Assembly (NCBI RefSeq): GCF_040412425.1
Contig: NC_089755.1
Span: forward strand, 52,864,298 to 52,928,297
Reading direction: 5' to 3'
From: Macrobrachium rosenbergii
Lineage: Eukaryota > Arthropoda > Malacostraca > Decapoda > Palaemonidae
Length of the DNA: 64,000 bases
The position numbers and the translations under genes are program-made. The notes beneath the pieces are model-generated. The model ran no database searches. It saw nothing but the letters and a program-made list of their open reading frames with translations, and had not been told where the DNA came from. This document shows positions 10,516-22,515 of this stretch, in pieces; the stretch's first letter is position 1; each line of letters starts with the position of its first letter.

Positions 10516-10970
10516 AAAACAATTACTAAGCGCTGCTCCCTACCCCCGACACACAAAAGTGATCCACGAAAGTATAACAAATTGCGCGACTGAGGGTTCT
10601 GAGGGTAATTCTAGAAAAAAACAAAAAAAAACACAAAAGCCCATACGCATAATAATGCATACAGTTAGCAAGCTTAACAATGAATACAGGACGAATATAA
10701 TAATGCAGAGACACAAGGATAACAATGCATAACAGAATAATAACGGATAAAGTCACTATTCAATATTCTGTATAAAAACAATGTATAGCCGTACACACAG
10801 ATAATATGAGAGCGAACAGAATTATTCTGTCAGATAACGCACACAGATAACGCAAATATAAATAAGGTTAAGAAAAATAGATTACAGCGCGAATGAAAGA
10901 AGAGCTTAATCAACAACACATGGTGGGAGTGCAGTTAATTAAAACCAACTTCAAACGAGTCAAAAAAATA
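10516..10970. other. Unassigned, vaguely repetitive A-rich DNA
   Basis: Words such as aataatgcata and aacaatgcata recur loosely between 10650 and 10760. No gene. Confidence 0.4.
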
Positions 10971-11353
10971 CGCCGAAGTTTCTTCGGCCCAATCGAGTTT
11001 TCTGTACAGCGTATAATCAAGGCCACCGAAAACAAATCTATCTTCTCGGTATAATGCTGTATGAGCCTCGGCCCATGAAACTTTAACCACGGCCTGGTGG
11101 TGCCCTGTCCTATATCGTTGCCAGACGCACGATTATGGTTAACTTTAACCTTTAATAGAATAAAAATTACTAAGGCTAGAGGTCTGCAATTTGGTATGTT
11201 TGATGACTGGAGGGTGGATGATCAATTTACTAATTTGCAGCCCTCTAGCCTCAGTAGTTTTTAAGATCTGATGGCGGACAGGAAAAAAGTGCGGACAGAA
11301 TCATGCCAACGGACAGAAAAGCCGGCTCAATAGTTTTCTTTCCAGAAAACTAA
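10971..11353. mobile_element. Family D element, copy 2
   Basis: Same landmarks as the copy at 8998, including the long palindrome (about 11161-11262) and the terminal gaaaactaaaa. The first hairpin is partly deleted. Confidence 0.85.
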
Positions 11354-11871
11354 AAAGTTAATGGTATAAAGAATAAATATGTCGCCACCCACAATACTTA
11401 ACAAATTAGATCGAAATTGTACCTGTCACAATCTCACTCGGTGCTAATTACATCAATGAACTAATGTAGTGAGACAGACCTCATGTTCATAGCAAGTTCA
11501 GGTTAACCTGGTACTTGATAGGGCCAGCCTATCTTTAGAAATAAATACATAAATAAACTTAACCTTAACCCATCAATTTGGAAGCAACCATCCTGAATTA
11601 GCTTTGCGCCAGGGTGTTTACTGAACAGAGCCAAATCGTATAGGGTGGAGTGATTTGCAGTGACATTAGGCCATCCCATGTCATGTGGAGACAAGGAAAC
11701 TGAGAATTAATAGGACAGGTCACAATAAATAACAGTAAATAGCCTTAGCACAGAACAGCAACATTCTAAATAGATTTGCTTGGACGTAGAAAGAAACGCA
11801 ATCCATTATTTCACTGATAGGTACAAGAAAATAATCTGACACCATTCAATTAAGATACGATACCACCACCA
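11354..11871. other. Unassigned, no gene seen
   Basis: Nothing supportable was found. Confidence 0.5.
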
Positions 11872-11962
11872 CCACCACCACCACCACCACCACCACCACC
11901 ACCACCACCACCCCTCCTCCTCCTCCTCCTCCTCCTTCTTCTAAGAAAAACCTTCTTCTTCT
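11872..11962. repeat. (CCA)n to (CTC)n to (CTT)n trinucleotide switch
   Basis: CCA repeats (about 11862-11910) change directly to CTC (11911-11934) and then CTT (to about 11970), with one short interruption. Confidence 0.93.
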
Positions 11963-12199
11963 TCTTCTTCTAAGAAAACCAACAATTCTCCCTCACTTTT
12001 GGCAACATTAAACAAACCTACCTCCCTGTTGCCGGCTTTTTAAACTAGTTCCCTTTACTTTAATAGCGCGATCAGCATTGCCAGTTACGGGCGAGACTGG
12101 TAATTAGGTACTGGACCGATGTGATGTCCTCAACAAGAAATTTTACTTAAGAAACTGGTTTAATATGCCTAGAACAACAACACAATTAGACTTTTCTTT

Positions 12200-12286
12200 A
12201 GTTCTCTCTCTCTCTCTCTCTCTCTCATGGCGTCAATACCCTCGATGTTGTGACGGCAATTTTAATGATCATAATCAATCAATTAT

Positions 12287-12340
<54 letters not shown>
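12200..12340. repeat. (CT)n and (CA)n microsatellites
   Basis: CT tracts at about 12202-12226 and 12291-12317. The second passes into CA repeats to 12340. Confidence 0.93.
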
Positions 12341-12589
12341 AATGTGGTAGTTAATTCTATTGTCTAAATTTCTCGTATTTCCTAGTGGCTGCAGTGATGA
12401 TAATATGTAGCCTTATTAATTAATAATAATAATCTTCCTCTATATATCACACTTTGGACATTCGCATAATAAGCGTACAATTAATTGTGCGAATGCAGCG
12501 AAGACTGAAAGTCGGGTCGTGAATAGTTTGTGCTTAAAAGATAATCTCTCCTCAAAGTTGTTTATAAATATGATCTACCTGATCTGAAT

Positions 12590-12830
12590 GAATTCCTTCA
12601 ACCCTGTGGGAGAAGTTGCTACGAAAGGGTGCGTAAGACAAAAGGAATGCAAGCGTGAACATCAATGCATGAAAATGCCTACCTCTGTACCCAAGTTTGA
12701 TCGGAATCCATTCAACGGCGAAAGAATTGCAATGAGACAAAAAAAAAAAAATGTGATAAACACACGCACGTACAGCTGGTCTCCTTTCAACCGTGCAGGA
12801 GCAGTTGCATTGAAAAGGTGAATGGGGCAG
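12590..12830. repeat. Decayed ~93-bp tandem repeat, ~3 units
   Basis: Related blocks at 12598-12645, 12707-12750 and 12785-12825 each carry ttcaac followed by a diverged gaagttgc...gaaa motif. The region explains part of a 147-aa minus-strand open frame, which I do not call a gene. Confidence 0.5.
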
Positions 12831-12894
12831 ACATAATGATGGACAACTGAAGGAAAAACTAGTTATCCAATTTCGTCGGTACTTGATTAACTGA

Positions 12895-13061
12895 ACTGAA
12901 TTGAATTGAATTGAACTGAATTGAATTGAATTGAACTGAATTGAATTGAACTGGATTGAATCGAATCCTTTATTCCAGCTATAAGCCCTATACATTAGAT
13001 TAAATTTTTACATATACATTTCTTTACAAAAGACTTTCAATTCAATTCAATTCAATTCAAT
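12895..13061. repeat. Pentanucleotide (TTGAA)n with inverted (TTCAA)n partner
   Basis: Gaatt/gaact pentamers fill about 12895-12960, and ttcaa pentamers occur at 13036-13061. The two tracts are complementary and could pair across a ~75-bp spacer. The spacer begins ctttattccagc, resembling 32057-32068, so both may mark the end of one unnamed element. Confidence 0.8.
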
Positions 13062-13067
13062 AAATAA

Positions 13068-13114
<47 letters not shown>

Positions 13115-13120
13115 TATACA
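13062..13120. repeat. (TA)n microsatellite
   Basis: TA repeats with TACATA interruptions. Confidence 0.93.
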
Positions 13121-13705
13121 TGCAGTTGATATTGCATATTCAGTGTAAATAAGATATTTTTCAGTATCTCAAACTATTGGACACCTGAAGGCTTAGAATT
13201 CGTCAAATTGCGCACATAAACATTTATCTATGCAGTTGCTATAACATCTAAGTTTTTTTTTTTTTTTTTTACCGTCCTTACATTCTCAGGACTTCCACTC
13301 GCGAGTTCTGCGAACTTTTCCTATCTTATAATGTCTCTTACTTACCACCTAATATATTACCTGCATCTCTGCAAAATATCCAGCACATCTCTCTAGTTCC
13401 CCAAAATACACATGAATACTCAATCCTGCAAAGAAGGAAATTACTCTGAATCTCAACACATTCAACATTGAAAGTACATCCACATAAGAGAATGATCCTG
13501 TGTAAAGCAAATAAACAGCAAAGAGGAAAACTAACAGAATAAATAAAGATTAAGAGATTATCAGCTCCGTCAAACCACCATCATTTGAAGGGTCCCCTCA
13601 AAAGAAGTTCGTTCCTCATCTTAAATTTTTTTGGGCGTACTCCTGTTAAACTGAAATTCTTCCAGTATGCCAATATCACTGCTGAAGGAGAGTTTGAACT
13701 GAGCT
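13121..13705. other. Unassigned, no gene seen
   Basis: T-run at 13253-13270. No recognisable gene or repeat. Confidence 0.5.
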
Positions 13706-13966
13706 GAACATAGAATTTAGGCCAAAGGCCAAGCACTGGGACCTATGAGGTCATTCGGCGCTGAAAGTGAAATTTACAGTAAAAATTTTAAAAGGTGTAA
13801 CAGGAGGAAAACCTCGCAGTTGCACTATGAATCAACTGTTAGAAGAGGGTGGAAAGTAAGATGGAAGAATGAGGATGTGAAAGGAGGAGGCTAAAAGAAG
13901 AAGAAGAAGAAGAAGAAGAAGAAGAAGAAGAAGAAGAAGAAGAAGAAGAAGAAGAAGAAGAAGAAA
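13706..13966 (-). mobile_element. Family C retroposon, copy 4, ending in (AAG)n
   Basis: C landmarks aatttaggccaaaggccaag and gtaacaggaggaaaacctcg are present. The copy breaks off at about 13895 into an AAG array (13896-13966), so the microsatellite grew at a truncated C end. Confidence 0.88.
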
Positions 13967-14149
13967 GATGTTCTACTAGAGTAGTGCAAGTCTGACCGAG
14001 CTTTCAGGTACAGCTAAAAATAATAGCAGGATGAGATCATTCACAGACACTCATTTTCTTTTACAACTCTGTCACAGCCGTGGCGTTGGAATAAGGGCAT
14101 TAGGTACGGACAAGACTCAATGCCAGTCTCGAACTATACGTAATCCTCT

Positions 14150-15000
14150 CATGTGTCTGGCAAGTCCAGGTACGCAATTGTTGAAGATCCTGTAACGGCA
14201 TGAAAACCTTTATTCAGAGATCCTGCAAATTGTTGCATGAGCATGATCGAAATCTCCGGAGTTTTTGCAAGCGCACAAACGCGAGTCTTCGAACTAGCAA
14301 ATGTCTAAACAGTACCTATAGAATACTACAGAATATACAGGTGCTGAAAGGAAAACTGAGAAGGGTTACAATGGTGTAACAGGAGGAAAACCTCGCAGTT
14401 GCACTATGAAGCAATTGTCAGGAGCGGGTGGACAGCAAGAAGGAAGAAAGAGAATATGAACGGAGGTAGAGTAAAAGGAAAGCTAGGGGCCGAAGGGACG
14501 CAGAAAAGAACCTTTAAGTAATGCGTGAGGCGCACTGACGGCACTACCACCCCCCTACGGAGAAGAGTATCTATACACCCCCCTCCCCCGAATAGTATCT
14601 TAGTGTCTATCAAGTCAATTGACATACTTCGATTCTGGAGCTGTTTAAAGCGGTGCCTGCATAGTTTCTGCAAGTGCAGGAATAGAATTCTTCGAGCCTG
14701 CAACTGCTTGCACGGAATTCTTCGAAAATCTTCCGCGTGCATGAACAAAATTCCAAGTCCTTGCATGTGCATTAAGATAATCCTTCGAAGTTTTTGCTAT
14801 TGCCTGAATGTACAGAATTCTTCTACGACCAGTTAAGTAAGTGCCTGAACCTAATTTTTAAACATTCTGCAGGAACATGTACATAATTCTTCAAGATCCA
14901 GTAAATGCACAAAACTTAACATTCGTCTTTCAGGATTTGGTCAGTTCTGGTACATAACTGTTCAGACATGAAAAGTGTATGAAACAATCAGTGAAAATCC
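14150..15000. repeat. Strongly decayed minisatellite (~40-50 bp) split by a C insertion
   Basis: Loose copies of a unit with aattcttcgaa, ctgcaagtgca and cctgcaa words run through 14150-14340 and 14620-14930. A C element lies between. The decay suggests an old array that later served as an insertion target. Confidence 0.55.
14344..14565 (-). mobile_element. Family C retroposon, copy 5, missing tail end
   Basis: Begins within the element at gctgaaaggaaaactga and runs to the gaggcgcactgacggcac end. Contains gtaacaggaggaaaacctcg. Confidence 0.85.
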
Positions 15001-15136
15001 ACAATTATGTTAACGACCAAAAACTGTATCTTGAAACAGCACTAGTGCACATTTTTTAAAAATTAAAATTAGCAGCTTTCCAGAAATGTACGACTGTCGT
15101 CTTCTGCTAACTTTATAAGAATTTCATGTATCTTTA

Positions 15137-15140
<4 letters not shown>

Positions 15141-15170
<30 letters not shown>

Positions 15171-15235
15171 AATAGTTTAACCAGACCACTGAGCTGACTA
15201 TCAGCTCTCATAGGGCTGGCCCGAAGGATTAGGAT
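15141..15235 (-). mobile_element. SINE A fragment with (ATT)n tail, copy 2
   Basis: Gtttaaccagaccactgagc and ggctggcccgaaggattagg follow an ATT array (15141-15170). On the minus strand the array is an AAT tail at the SINE 3' end. Confidence 0.82.
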
Positions 15236-16105
15236 GAAATGACAAGTCTAACAGGTCACTCGCCAATGATGAATGAACGAAAATGAAAATGAAATTAAAA
15301 GCTGTAAAAAGGGCATACGCTTTCATACTGGAACACACTCACACAATAAATACATTTATACTCACGTTTCCATACATACTCACTAAAAAGGTATATTAAA
15401 ATTCACAATAAATTAAGTAAAATAATAAAATTTACTTGTTTTAAAATTCATTATACTGACTAATTGATTTTTTTATATTTTATAAATTAACTCGCAGCTT
15501 CTCACGAACATTAAAATGGGTACTATGGAGAATGTTGAAGATTCCGACAAAATTTCTTTTCTCAGTGCCTGATCAAAATCACGCATGCGTAAGAACCCGG
15601 CGCGACGCAAACTCTACCTCTCTTCGTGTTCCCCTGTCCATCTCCACTTCGTTCGTTTGAAAAGAGATCATTAGGATTCGGTGTTCACTTGTCAGATCTT
15701 AGATAAGCTCTCCGAAACCAGATCTTATCCAGCGCCGGCCACCCTGAGCTAATTATATGGGCGCTCGGAGATGTTTTAACACTGATTATATGGGCGCTCA
15801 GAGATGTTTTAATAAATCCGGAGGGAAATTCCTGGAAGATCGACCACTGCCCCAGGTATCTCATGGAAGTATGGCAGGACATTTTAACAGCTGCGGAAAG
15901 TCTTGGCAATTATCGTCTGGAATGCAGTGTTGGCCCTCAAGCAAGGTCATGTTTCCTGGAAAACCGGCTTACATGGGTCTTCTGTTATATAAGAAAGTAG
16001 GGCAACATGAGAAAAAAAAAGAACAATTCGAAAGCTGATAAAAAAATAATTTCAAGTAAATTTCTAGTTACCAATACTGACAACACAATTTTTACTCTGA
16101 TCATT
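15236..16105. other. Unassigned, with one 34-bp duplication
   Basis: The only structure noted is a tandem duplication at about 15750-15815 (attatatgggcgctc). The upstream ~100 bp are AT-rich. Confidence 0.5.
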
Positions 16106-16126
16106 AATATATATACAGTATATATA

Positions 16127-16206
<80 letters not shown>

Positions 16207-16209
16207 TAT
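16106..16209. repeat. (TA)n microsatellite
   Basis: Almost uninterrupted TA from about 16128 to 16200, preceded by TATACAGTA blocks. Confidence 0.95.
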
Positions 16210-16504
16210 GTAATATGTATATGAATACACAATACAAAAATAGCTATGTTGTTCCAATTATTCATTCTTATGCCTGCCACTACCTACTTCATCCTTAAAA
16301 CTGACTCCTGGCTATCACCTAGGCCCTTGAAACAGTGATCCTACAAATAAGACACGTCGCGTAAGTGGCCAGTGCTGTCATAGGCTACGAGCGCCTGCGA
16401 GAAAGACCAGGCTTTTTTCCACATGACGAAAAAGAAAAAGTTCTGACTTCTACTCTTAAAAACCGTTCAATCAGAATGTGCAAACACAGCACTGCCTCTA
16501 AGTT

Positions 16505-16780
16505 TTTATTATTATTGTTGTTATTATTATTATTAGTAGTAGTAGTAGTAGATGAAACCTATTCACATGGAACAAGCACACCACAAGGACCATTGACTTG
16601 AAATTCAAGTTTCCAAAGAATGTCGGTTTCAACCTCCCACCGCAGCAGACCCCCCAACACTGCAGCAGTAACTGATCATGATACAGAACCAGTGATTTTT
16701 CATCGCCCTGCGGGAGACGCGAACCCGCGACATCTGAGTGGCATGCCACGACACTAACCACTATACCAGCGGACCAGCAC
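16505..16780 (-). mobile_element. SINE B, copy 1, with tRNA-like head and (TAA)n tail
   Basis: Read on the minus strand. The head near 16775 has tggtatagtggttagtg (A box) and gcgggttcgcgtctc (B box). A ~150-bp body follows (includes acttgaaattcaa in plus orientation) and then a TAA/TAC tail at 16505-16552. This is a typical tRNA-derived SINE layout. Confidence 0.85.
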
Positions 16781-16937
16781 GATGCTAACGAATTAATACA
16801 GCTATTGCAATTCTCAGCACGATTAATTTTTTTTTTTCGTCAGTTACTTTCCTTAAAATACAAAGGCTATGATTATACAACGGAACAAAATACGTCACCT
16901 TATCAATGAGTTATGCATACAAGTCTTTGCACTGAAC

Positions 16938-17168
16938 TGAATATAGAATTTAGGCCAAAGGCCAAGCACTGGGACCTATGAGGTCATTCAGCGCTGAAAC
17001 GGAAAGGCTTCAAAGGTGTAACAGGAGGAAAACCGCAAAGCAGTTGCACTATGAATCAACCGTTAGAAGAGGGTGGAAGTAAGATGGAAGAAAAAGAATA
17101 TGAAAGGAGGTACAGTAAAAGGAGCGAAAGGAGTTGCAGATAGGGGCCGAGGGCGAGCTGCAAAGACA
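16938..17168 (-). mobile_element. Family C retroposon, copy 6
   Basis: Tail gaactgaatatagaattt, then the conserved body up to the gccgagggcgagctgcaaag region. No duplication recognised at its ends. Confidence 0.87.
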
Positions 17169-18010
17169 CAAAAATCTTGTTCAAACAGAGCACTATTAAC
17201 TTGGCTAATTTGAGAGCATCTGTCTATTGGCTAATTACAGAGCACCGACCAACTAACTCAAGAGTACCGAACATCACATTATTTCAGGAGCACTGGTGTG
17301 TCAGCTGATCTGAGAGCAGTGTTCACTTAGCTAACTCAGAAGAACGAGTCTTGTGCTAAATCAAGAGAGCTGCTCACTCACCTAACACAAGATCACTGGC
17401 CTCTCAGTTAATTTCAGAAATAATTTCAGAAACAATTTAAGAAATAAGCTCCAATTAAGAGCACCACTAGCTGGCATTTTTGAAAGCACAGGCCCATTGT
17501 TCATTCAAAAGAACTGTTCTCATACTGAATCAAGAACACTGGTCACCTGGCTATCTGGATAACAACAATCACTTGGATTCTCTGTGACCAGTGCTTGCAT
17601 GGACTGGAATGTTAATATGAAACTTAGGCTTCAAGCCAAGCACTGGAATCCGAGGGATTATTCAGCGCTATGATGAATTTGGTTTGAAATGAATAGGTAT
17701 GGCAATGAATTTATAAGTTAAATAACTAAAATAAAAGAATGACTGTTAAAACTACGGCAAAAATTGACATTTGGCAAGAGCTGATGATTCCCATAAAAAA
17801 AATGACAGCTTTGCACTTAGGATATGCATATAACCGCAGTGCTTGCTTGGACAATTCAGAAGGAATTGTCAGCTGACTAATTCACAAGAAATACCCACTG
17901 GCCGAATTGACAGCACTGCTCAATTGCCTTCTTCGAAAGCACAATAAAACTGGCTAACTCAAAAGGACGCTGACTCGCTGAGTCGGAGAACACAACTCAC
18001 TACGATCATT
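17169..18010. repeat. Decayed minisatellite (~35-45 bp)
   Basis: Recurrent diverged words (gagcac, cacttggctaa, ctcaaga, gaacac) at roughly regular spacing suggest an ancient tandem array. It is interrupted near 17610-17700 by a C fragment. Confidence 0.5.
17610..17700 (-). mobile_element. Divergent family C fragment, copy 7
   Basis: Agccaagcactgg and attcagcgct identify it, but the rest has diverged from the other copies. Confidence 0.55.
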
Positions 18011-18616
18011 CGAGAACACTCATTTCTGTCAGTTCAACCTAATGCCATTATCTAAGAAATTAAAGTTATTTTGGGAAAACAAAAACAGGTGACCACTTAA
18101 TGACCTTATCTAAAAAATGAGTCCTAATTAATGTCCTTTTGTATAAGAAACCAGGGACGGGGCGCTACTGCCCATATGTAACAGATAAGGGTCTTAATGA
18201 GCGCCTTTTTACTAAAATGTAAAAAAAACAATGAAAACTGAGGGACCAACTAACGACCTTAAGCTAATCCGATGGAATTAGAGACAGAGATCGTTTCGCA
18301 GGAATCACCTGGCTTCACCGCCGGCCTTGAATGAAGTCCTTAAGTGACTGTGATACAGTCGATGGGCACAAACTGCTGTCTGCTAGACTGTACCGTTTAC
18401 ATTAGCAAGGTTCATTTACATTAGCAAGGTCTCTTTCTAGGAAACGGAGCTAATAAGGCAACACACCCTTGAATCCACGCTCTCTCTATCTCTCTCTCTC
18501 TCTCCAATGACACGTTCCATTTGAAAAATTACGAGACATATAGGTGAATTGCATCCAAGGCTGACTAACTGGGCCATCTGATAACCAAATTAGCGTCACA
18601 ATTCCCACGGTCATCG
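18011..18616. other. Unassigned, faintly repetitive
   Basis: Weak recurrence of taatgacctt/taacgacctt words between 18090 and 18265, and a short CT tract at 18479-18505. No gene seen. Confidence 0.45.
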
Positions 18617-18925
18617 ATTTCGACATGAATATGATATATTTAGAGATTATGTATAGGCTACTGTGCACTTCGACCTCAATATGATATATATAGAGATTAC
18701 GTATACTGTATATTTCGACCTGAATAAGATATACATGGAGATTATGTGTACTGTATATTTCGACCTGAATATGATAGAGATTATGTGTACTGTATATTTC
18801 GACCTGAATATGATAGAGATTATGTATACAGTATATTTCGACCTGAATATGATATATATAGAGATTATGTATACAGTATATTTCGACCTGGATATGATAT
18901 ACAAAGAGATTGTGTATACTGTATA
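18617..18925. repeat. Minisatellite, 38-51-bp unit, 7 copies
   Basis: Ttcgacctgaatatgat recurs about every 38-51 bp, with gagattatgtatac between. Two overlapping open frames of ~96 and ~72 aa translate this array and are not genes. Confidence 0.93.
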
Positions 18926-19149
18926 CTGTATTTATACAGAGTATATCTTATGATGAAAGTTTGAGATAATAAATAGTGGCAAAGAAAACATCCTGGCGTC
19001 ACAACTGAGGTCATCGAAAGAAGGACGCTACACCAAACAAAGAACATTACTCAAGTTACTGAGATTTTCATCTGGTTACCATGTCTGTACAAATGATCTT
19101 ATGGTCATTTCTTCATCGGAATTTGTTTATCTTGTATCGTAACTACATC

Positions 19150-20060
19150 CACTTTCCTATTGCTATTTTTCATTTTTCTTTTTTTGCATGTGGCCATTCC
19201 GTCCTTTGAAGACTTACAATCACGTTAATAGACATTTGTTTAGTTCCATGCGTTAATCATAATAAAAACAATATTACTTTTTAGGGCAGCACTATGAAAA
19301 GTGGATCTTCGACCTGAAATCTGCATTCACCTAAACCTGCTTTTTGCATTTTTTTTTGCAAACATGTGGCCATTCCGTCAAGGATGCAATCACGTTAATA
19401 GACATTTGTTTAGTTTCTATTAATCATAATAAAAACAATTTTTTTTTTAGGTTTTCACTGATGTGGATCTTCTTTAAATTATTTCCGTAAACCTGCTTTT
19501 TGCATTTTTTTTTTTTTTCTTTTTTTCTTTAAATTCCGTGGGTTCCGACTTTACAATCACGTTAATAGACATTTATTTTTCCATGATGTCTTAATAAAAA
19601 CAATATTACTTTAAATTATGAAAAGGGATCTCCCTGAAATCTTCATTTAGGTTTTCCTGATGTTGCATTTTTTTTTTTTTTTTTTATGTGGGTTCCATTC
19701 CGATGTCTTTGAAGACTTAAATTACGTTAATAGACATTTCTTTAGTTTTCCTGATTAATCTTTCCTAAAAAATTAATGTTACTTTTTTTAGGGCATGTCT
19801 TTCTATGAAATTATGTGGATTCCGTCGACCTGAAATCTTTTAGCATTTTCCTGATGTCTTTTTTTTTTTTTTTTTTTTTTATGTGGGTTCCGTCCGTCCT
19901 TTGAAGACTTTTTACAATTTTCACGTTAATAGACATTTGTTTAAATTCCATGTGGGTAATCATAATAAAAACAATATTACTTTTTTAGGGCAGCACTATG
20001 ATGTCTTTCCCTTCTTTAAATTATGCATTCCGTAAGCCTGCTTTTTTAAACATTTCACTG
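19150..20060. repeat. ~150-190-bp tandem repeat blended with the adjacent satellite
   Basis: Units contain cacgttaatagacatttgt, aataaaaacaatattac and a ccattccgtc block. The first unit is clean. Later units have pieces replaced by words from the 62-bp satellite to the right (cctgatgtctt, aaattatgtgggttcc) at partly similar positions. A consensus or polishing artefact is the simplest reading. Confidence 0.75.
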
Positions 20061-21655
20061 ATGTCTTTCCTTCTTTAAATTATGTGGGTTCCTAGAGAAG
20101 CTTCTTTTTTTTTTTTTAGGTTTTCCTGATGTCTTTTCCTTCTTTAAATTATGTGGGTTCCGTAGAGAAGCTTCTTTTAGGTTTTTCCTAATGTCTTTTC
20201 CCTCTTTAAATTATGTGGGTTCCAGTAGAGACGCTTCTTTTAGGTTTTCCTGATGTCTTTCCCTTCTTTAAATTATGTGGGTTCCGTAGAGAAGCTTCTT
20301 TTTAGGTTTTCCTGATGTCTTTCCCTTCTTTAAATTATGTGGGTTCCGTAGAGAAGCTTCTTTTTAGGTTTTCCTGATGTCTTTTCCTTCTTTAAATTAT
20401 GTGGGTTCCGTAGAGAAGCTTCTTTTTAGGTTTTCCTGATGTCTTTTCCTTCTTTAAATTATGTGGGTTCCGTAGAGAAGCTTCTTTTTAGGTTTTCCTA
20501 ATGTCTTTTCCCTTCTTTAAATTATGTGGGTTCCATAGAGAAGCTTCTTTTTAGGTTTTTCCTGATGTCTTTTCCCTCTTTAAATTATGTGGGTTCCGTA
20601 GAGAAGCTTCTTTTTAGGTTTTCCTGATGTCTTTCCCTTCTTTAAATTATGTGGGTTCCGTAGAGAAGCTTCTTTTTAGGTTTTCCTGATGTCTTTCCCT
20701 TCTTTAAATTATGTGGGTTCCGTAGAGAAGCTTCTTTTAGGTTTTCTGATGTCTTTCCCTTCTTTAAATTATGTGGGTTCCATAGAGAAGCTTCTTTTTA
20801 GGTTTTCCTGATGTCTTTCCCCTTCTTTAAATTATGTGGGTTCCGTAGAGAAGCTTCTTTTTAGGTTTTCCTGATGTCTTTTCCCTTCTTTAAATTATGT
20901 GGGTTCCGTAGAGAAGCTTCTTTTAGGTTTTCCTGATGTCTTTCCCTTCTTTAAATTATGTGGGTTCCATAGAGAAGCTTCTTTTTAGGTTTTCCTGATG
21001 TCTTTCCCTTCTTTAAATTATGTGGGTTCCGTGAGAGAAGCTTCTTTTTAGGTTTTCCTGATGTCTTTCCCTTCTTTAAATTATGTGGGTTCCGTAGAGA
21101 GCTTCTTTTTAGGTTTTCCTGATGTCTTTCCCTTCTTTAAATTATGTGGGTTCCGTAGAGAAGCTTCTTTTTAGGTTTTCCTGATGTCTTTCCCTTCTTT
21201 AAATTATGTGGGTTCCGTAGAGAAGCTTCTTTTTAGGTTTTCCTGATGTCTTTTCCCTCTTTAAATTATGTGGGTTCCGTAGAGAAGCTTCTTTTTAGGT
21301 TTTCCTGATGTCTTTTCCCTCTTTAAATTATGTGGGTTCCGTAGAGAAGCTTCTTTTTAGGTTTTCCTGATGTCTTTCCCTTCTTTAAATTATGTGGGTT
21401 CCGTAGAGAAGCTTCTTTTTAGGTTTTCCTGATGTCTTTTCCTTCTTTAAATTATGTGGGTTCCGTAGAGAAGCTTCTTTTTAGGTTTTCCTGATGTCTT
21501 TCCCTTCTTTAAATTATGTGGGTTCCGTAGAGAAGCTTCTTTTTAGGTTTTCCTAATGTCTTTTCCCTCTTTAAATTATGTGGGTTCCGTAGAGAAGCTT
21601 CTTTTTAGGTTTTCCTGATGTCTTTCCCTTCTTTAAATTATGTGGGTTCCGTAGA
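20061..21655. repeat. 62-bp satellite, ~26 units
   Basis: Unit landmarks in order: aggttttcctgatgtctt, ccttctttaaattatgtgg, gttccgtagagaagcttc. Spacing is 58-65 bp, mostly 61-63, with single-base indels in homopolymers. Each unit has an AAGCTT site within gaagcttc. No protein frame is conserved. Confidence 0.97.
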
Positions 21656-22347
21656 GACAATCTTTTTTTTTTTTTTTTACGGATTTTTCTTAAATTGACT
21701 TTCCTTGAATACATACAGCACTGCCCTCTATAAGGCATAATGGTTGTTTGTCTCTGTGGCGAATTCTATAGGACTTGTATTCTCTGCACGACTGCTCTCT
21801 GGATATCCTAAAGGTTGCGTATGTTTTTGCGTCTACAACCAATAATGTTTCCCTTTGCCATATCAAGACACAGAAGTAATGGGGTTTTCTTGCAGTTTAT
21901 GCCCAATTTGTCAAGTGCCCCAGACTAATGCGCTGTTAAAATTGCAAATGATTCTTCTTTCGTGCGTAAACTGATAGTTATCTCAAGACCAAGTGTGGCG
22001 CCAATAATGTATTCAGTTTTCTTACGCAAAAGATGCCATTTTGCATTCCAATGCAATACAGGTATACAACTTTTCTGAGCAATCGAACCAGATGCCCTTT
22101 CCTCGCCCATGCCCGAAGTAACAAAACAAATATAAATAAAATAAAAAAAAGTCAAAAGAAAAATATTAAATCGGCAAAAACATACACAGAAATTTCAAAT
22201 CTTGGTGGAAGAGGGGTAAAATAAAAAAAAGTTTGCTAAATCGTTTTCTATCTGGCGTCCTAAAGTGGTTCAACCAATGGACCGTGTTTTTAACTATAAA
22301 TTTCCACCGAGGTCTCTAATTTTACATGAAAACTACGTAGATCGTAC

Positions 22348-22350
<3 letters not shown>
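21656..22350. other. Unassigned, no gene seen
   Basis: T-run at 21663-21679, then ordinary AT-rich sequence. Short frames have no known domain. Confidence 0.5.

Positions 22351-22389
<39 letters not shown>
22351..22389. repeat. (GT)n microsatellite
   Basis: GT dinucleotide array. Confidence 0.96.
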
Positions 22390-22392
<3 letters not shown>

Positions 22393-22420
22393 TGCCCATT
22401 TTTTTAATAACGCCGTCAAT

Positions 22421-22482
22421 ATGGCGCCATTAATGTATTCAAGTCTCACGAAATCTGCTAATTAATAGAACTTTCTTGACAC

Positions 22483-22515
<33 letters not shown>

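Noticed and set aside
12552..12995. 147-aa minus-strand open frame
   Set aside because: The first part is the pentanucleotide repeat and the rest covers a decayed tandem repeat. No domain.
16680..16780. tRNA gene with a TATAGTGG A box on the minus strand
   Set aside because: It is joined to the SINE B body and tail, and a second diverged copy has the same downstream body, so it is a SINE head.
18663..18964. 96-aa and 72-aa frames with a ~15-residue period
   Set aside because: They translate the 38-51-bp minisatellite in two frames, and both frames are open.
20061..21655. CRISPR-like array
   Set aside because: Units are contiguous with no variable spacers, and the context is eukaryotic. It is an ordinary satellite.
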